From JAICJR01 sp036491015 (GTDB taxonomy: Bacteria; Actinomycetota; Thermoleophilia; Solirubrobacterales; Thermoleophilaceae), in contig DASXCV010000270.1 of the NCBI GenBank assembly GCA_036491015.1, positions 1 through 14,652 of the forward strand: DNA of 14,652 nt. Reading direction: 5' to 3'. Below, piece by piece: positions 12,635-14,652 of the stretch. Under the pieces are notes generated by a model. That model made no database searches. It had not been told where the DNA came from and saw nothing but the letters and a program-made list of their open reading frames with translations. Within the stretch, counting starts at the first letter, position 1; each line of letters starts with the position of its first letter. Both the position numbers and the translations under genes were made by a program.

Positions 12635-12682
12635 GCTTTCCCTTTCCTGAACAGAGCGGCTTTCCCTTTCCTTAACAGAGCG
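12635..12682. repeat. Tandem 24-bp direct duplication
   Basis: Two abutting 24-base units (12635-12658 and 12659-12682) begin GCTTTCCCTTTCCT and end AACAGAGCG. They differ at one base (G versus T before AAC). The pyrimidine-rich first half contrasts with the surrounding sequence. The unit nearer 12682 overlaps the last recognisable codons of the epimerase pseudogene on the minus strand, so the duplication marks the place where that gene becomes unrecognisable. Confidence 0.9.
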
Positions 12683-12853
12683 GAGAGCTCGTCGCGGCTG
12701 ACGGTCTGCCTGAGGCCAGCTGGTCTTCGCGAACGGACGGCTGGGGAGCCGTCATGCGATTCCGACGATCTCGCTGACCGTCCGATCTTCACCGAGCGCC
12801 TGTAGGACGCTCGTGCCTACGCTGCCGCTCGCGCCGGTGACGACGATCCTCAC
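12670..12853 (-). pseudogene. Broken NAD-dependent epimerase/dehydratase (N-terminal remnant)
   Basis: From GTG 12853 the minus strand reads VRIVVTGASGSVGTS then VLQALGEDRTVSEIVGIA, the Rossmann GxxGxxG start of an extended-SDR epimerase. TGA at 12752-12754 stops it after 33 codons. The same frame continues RLPSRPFAKTSWPQAD, exactly what follows in such epimerases if TGA was CGA (Arg). One extra C in the CC at 12703-12704 then shifts the frame, and VSRDELSALLR follows in the next frame, the usual start of the next motif. The expected hydrophobic VVHLAW region and everything after it are missing; the tandem 24-bp repeat starts there. AGGAGG at 12858-12863 overlaps the stop of the alcohol dehydrogenase gene, so the two were translationally coupled. 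The left boundary is approximate. Confidence 0.82.
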
Positions 12854-12857
12854 GCTT

Positions 12858-12863
12858 CCTCCT
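12858..12863 (-). promoter_or_regulatory. Shine-Dalgarno (AGGAGG) of the decayed epimerase gene
   Basis: AGGAGG lies 4 bases before GTG 12853 and overlaps the TAG stop (12862-12864) of the dehydrogenase gene. It is retained although the gene it served is broken. Confidence 0.55.
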
Positions 12864-14043
12864 AGGGCTTCAGCAGGATCTTGAAGGCGCCGTCTTCCTT
12901 TTTCTGGAAGATCTCATAGCCATGCGGCGCCTGCTCGAGCGGCAGATGGTGTGTGGCGTACTCGTCAACGCCGAGCGGGTCCTCATCTCCGCTTAGCAGC
13001 GGCAGGATCTCATCGATCCAGCGTCTTACATTCGCCTGTCCCATGCGCATGTTGATCTGCTTGTCGAACATTTGGATCAGCGGCATTGGACTGGCGGCGC
13101 CACCATAGACGCCCGAGAGCGAGATGGTGCCGCCACGTTGCACAAGCTCGACCGCCATGTGCAGAGCGCTCAGGCGGTCGATGCCGGCCGTCTGCATGAT
13201 CTGCTGTGCGACCGGGTCCGGAAGCATTCCCGCCAGCTTGTGAGCGAGTTTGCCGATGGGCGCACCATGGGCCTCCATGCCGACTGCGTCGATCACCGCG
13301 ATCGGGCCGCGCCCATCGGTCAGCTCGCGAACCGCCTCGGGCAGGTCGTCGTGGCTTTCGAGGTCGAGCACGCGTACGCCATGGGAGCTTGCGCGCATCA
13401 ACCGCTCTTCGACCAGGTCTACGCCGATCACCCGCGCGCCTTTGTGCTGTGCGACGCGTGTGCACATCTCGCCGATCGGACCGAGACCCAGTACGAGCAA
13501 CGTGTCCCCATCGGGCACGTTCGCGTACTCCACGGCCTGCCAGGCAGTCGGTAGGACGTCTGAGAGATATACGAAGCGATCGTCGGATGGCCCCTCGGGT
13601 ACCTTGATCGGACCGTAGTGCGCCTGTGGAACGCGTAGGTACTCGGCCTGGCCGCCCGGCACCTGGCCGTAGAGCTTCGTGTAGCCGAGCAGGGAAGCGC
13701 CCGTGCCGTACTCGTGGACCTGCGTGGTCTCGCACTGGGACTGCAGCCCCTTCTCGCAGGTATAACAGTGCCCGCACGAGACATTGAACGGGATCACGAC
13801 GCGGTCGCCCGGGCTGATCTGATCGACCTCGGAGCCGACTTCCTCGACGATGCCCATCGGCTCGTGGCCGAGTACATCCCCAGGGTCGATGAACGCACCG
13901 AGCACCTCGTACAGATGCAGGTCCGACCCGCAGATACCGCTCGACGTGACCTCGATGATCGCGTCCGTCGGGTGCTCGATTTTTGGGTCGGGCACGTCTT
14001 CGACGCGAACGTCACGGTTGCCTTGCCAGGTAAGCGCTTTCAA
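12862..14043 (-). CDS. Zinc-dependent alcohol dehydrogenase, formaldehyde-dehydrogenase-like
   Basis: 393 aa medium-chain dehydrogenase. Catalytic zinc ligands: C38 (GICGSDLH) and H60-E61 (GHEPMG). Structural zinc cysteines: C90, C93, C96 and C104. The Rossmann motif GLGPIG (186-191) with D209 after the second strand indicates NAD. The long insert (YGTGASLLGYTKLYGQVPGGQAEYLRV, described here in pieces around 112-138) and the LSDVLPTAWQAVEYA segment are typical of the glutathione-independent formaldehyde-dehydrogenase-like branch; the real substrate is unknown. The start is TTG 14041-14043, because AAAAGGAG at 14049-14056 is 5 bases upstream and the protein then begins MKALTWQG, the family norm; GTG 14047-14049 overlaps the Shine-Dalgarno. 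An epimerase followed in the same operon but is now broken. An isochorismatase gene lies upstream in the same direction. Confidence 0.9.
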   Translation of the reverse strand: MKALTWQGNRDVRVEDVPDPKIEHPTDAIIEVTSSGICGSDLHLYEVLGAFIDPGDVLGHEPMGIVEEVGSEVDQISPGDRVVIPFNVSCGHCYTCEKGLQSQCETTQVHEYGTGASLLGYTKLYGQVPGGQAEYLRVPQAHYGPIKVPEGPSDDRFVYLSDVLPTAWQAVEYANVPDGDTLLVLGLGPIGEMCTRVAQHKGARVIGVDLVEERLMRASSHGVRVLDLESHDDLPEAVRELTDGRGPIAVIDAVGMEAHGAPIGKLAHKLAGMLPDPVAQQIMQTAGIDRLSALHMAVELVQRGGTISLSGVYGGAASPMPLIQMFDKQINMRMGQANVRRWIDEILPLLSGDEDPLGVDEYATHHLPLEQAPHGYEIFQKKEDGAFKILLKP

Positions 14044-14048
14044 GATCA

Positions 14049-14056
14049 CTCCTTTT
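14049..14056 (-). promoter_or_regulatory. Shine-Dalgarno (AAAAGGAG) that selects TTG 14043
   Basis: AAAAGGAG on the minus strand is 5 bases before TTG 14043. The in-frame GTG at 14047-14049 overlaps the Shine-Dalgarno and so cannot be the start it serves. Confidence 0.65.
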
Positions 14057-14128
14057 CCGACTGGGTCGTCTTCAGCTACCCGGCGCGGGGGGGAGCAAAC
14101 GAGCGAGCACTTGAGGGACCGGCATACG

Positions 14129-14153
14129 GGGAGAGCTCTCCCGCGGCCGCGGG
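14129..14153. repeat. Two overlapping perfect palindromes downstream of the isochorismatase gene
   Basis: GGGAGAGCTCTCCC (14129-14142) and CCCGCGGCCGCGGG (14140-14153) are both perfect 14-bp palindromes and share three bases, so only one can form a hairpin at a time. They begin two bases after the isochorismatase stop and lie 86-110 bases upstream of the dehydrogenase start. They could act as a terminator/antiterminator pair or as operator sites. There is no T-run, and a run of seven G lies at 14087-14093. Confidence 0.6.
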
Positions 14154-14155
14154 AC

Positions 14156-14652
14156 TCACTCGCAGAGCACGCGCTCGGCGCAGACGATCTCAGCGCGCAT
14201 GTTCTGCTCCATCATCTCCAGCGCGGCACCGGCGAGGCCAGGGTGGATATGGGCGACTGCGTCGTGCGGGACGGTCACCCGATAATGGCGTACATACGCG
14301 TCGAGCGCCGAGTAGAGGATGCATTGCTCGGTGACCTGGCCGATCAAGATCAGCCGGTCGATCCGTCGGCTTCGCAGCAGGTAGTCCAGCGAGGTTTCGT
14401 AGAAGATCGAATGTCTTGCCTTGGTCAGGAAAGCCGTTCCCGCCGGGGGCAGGATTGGCTCGACGAGCGGCCGCTGGCATCCTTTCAGGGCGCTCGAGCA
14501 CAACTCGCTGCCCCCGGCGCTCCAGTCGCCGTAGTTGTCATTGACGTAGATGATCGGCATGTCCCGTTCGCACGCGCCGCCGACGAGCCCGCGCATCGTT
14601 GGCAGTACGTCGCGCACGGACGCGATCAGCGGCTCGGCGTCCTCGTGTTCGT
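14156..14652 (-). CDS. Isochorismatase-family cysteine hydrolase (N-terminus beyond window)
   Basis: The frame is open to the window edge, so about 164 C-terminal residues are visible. An internal GTG at 14617 is not the start: upstream residues EHEDAEPLIASVRDVLP continue the usual first-helix region of the family. Visible motifs are IIYVNDNYGDWSAG (after strand 2), the catalytic lysine in FLTKARHSIFYETSL, and the nucleophile cysteine in GQVTEQCILYSALDAYVRHY. The catalytic aspartate of the D-K-C triad would lie outside the window. Family members hydrolyse C-N, amide or vinyl-ether bonds (nicotinamide, carbamoyl-sarcosine, isochorismate and others); YVNDNYGDW is typical of a widespread unassigned 'cysteine hydrolase' branch. 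It is probably co-directional with the dehydrogenase, separated by the palindromes. Confidence 0.88.
   Translation of the reverse strand, partial: EHEDAEPLIASVRDVLPTMRGLVGGACERDMPIIYVNDNYGDWSAGGSELCSSALKGCQRPLVEPILPPAGTAFLTKARHSIFYETSLDYLLRSRRIDRLILIGQVTEQCILYSALDAYVRHYRVTVPHDAVAHIHPGLAGAALEMMEQNMRAEIVCAERVLCE

Noticed and set aside
12635..12682. Start of a CRISPR array
   Set aside because: The two units abut with no spacers and there are only two of them. No cas gene is present.
12481..12792. Minus-strand frame of 103 codons ending inside the DUF1360 gene
   Set aside because: Its only meaningful stretch (VSRDELSALLR) belongs to the frameshifted epimerase; the rest is a shadow.
12473..12805. 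Plus-strand frame of 110 codons containing an FPFLNRAA repeat
   Set aside because: It is out of phase with DUF1360 at one end and its repeat simply translates the 24-bp tandem duplication. No start signal is visible, and the epimerase remnant on the other strand explains the sequence.
14047..14049. GTG as the dehydrogenase start
   Set aside because: It overlaps the AAAAGGAG ribosome site. TTG 14043 gives the right spacing and the family N-terminus MKALTWQG.

Overview
This is a gene-dense, high-GC actinobacterial chromosome segment. It carries 18 recognisable protein-coding genes (two cut by the window edges), one tRNA gene and one decayed gene. Several traits fit a deep-branching actinobacterium of the Thermoleophilia type (Solirubrobacterales or Gaiellales): frequent GTG and TTG starts, TANNNT -10 boxes placed 6-7 bases before start codons, an MptA-like GTP cyclohydrolase, a DUF6220 protein and a compact SigA-type sigma factor. 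That placement is an inference from style and gene content, not from a marker gene.

Left part (1-3658, + strand): the last codons of a biotin carboxyl carrier protein, a biotin carboxylase and a pyruvate-carboxylase-type carboxyltransferase overlap end to end. Together they form a three-subunit biotin-dependent carboxylase. Its carboxyltransferase keeps the metal-binding residues but lacks the arginine that binds pyruvate in true pyruvate carboxylases, so its substrate is unknown. A NagD-like HAD phosphatase overlaps its end and converges on the next gene, sharing a CTAG stop palindrome.

Centre-left (3655-8385): on the minus strand lie an unknown acidic protein, an SDR dehydrogenase, a secreted helical-repeat protein and a PAP2 membrane enzyme. 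Diverging from PAP2 on the + strand are two small membrane proteins (DUF6220 and DUF3817-like) and pgsA, the committed phosphatidylglycerol synthesis enzyme. PAP2 and pgsA suggest a lipid head-group neighbourhood.

Centre-right (8401-11918): a stand-alone Clp N-domain-like protein and an MptA/FolE2-type GTP cyclohydrolase (minus strand) are followed by the divergent sigma factor gene. The sigma gene has a readable promoter with a dyad in its spacer. Next come a small PD-(D/E)XK nuclease related to the group I intron endonuclease I-Ssp6803I and, 19 bases later, an intact tRNA-Tyr(GTA).

Right end (11919-14652): codon use is visibly less GC-biased. The region holds a DUF1360 protein, a 24-bp tandem duplication lying on a broken NAD-dependent epimerase gene (nonsense codon plus 1-nt insertion, 3' part lost), a formaldehyde-dehydrogenase-like zinc alcohol dehydrogenase once coupled to that epimerase, two overlapping perfect palindromes, and an isochorismatase-family hydrolase cut by the window edge.

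The most noteworthy points are the atypical carboxyltransferase, a recurring leaderless-promoter pattern (in three gene pairs the upstream stop codon supplies the first bases of the downstream -10), the nuclease beside tRNA-Tyr, and the epimerase pseudogene. No CRISPR array, insertion sequence or prophage is visible. No stretch longer than 300 bases lacks a gene.
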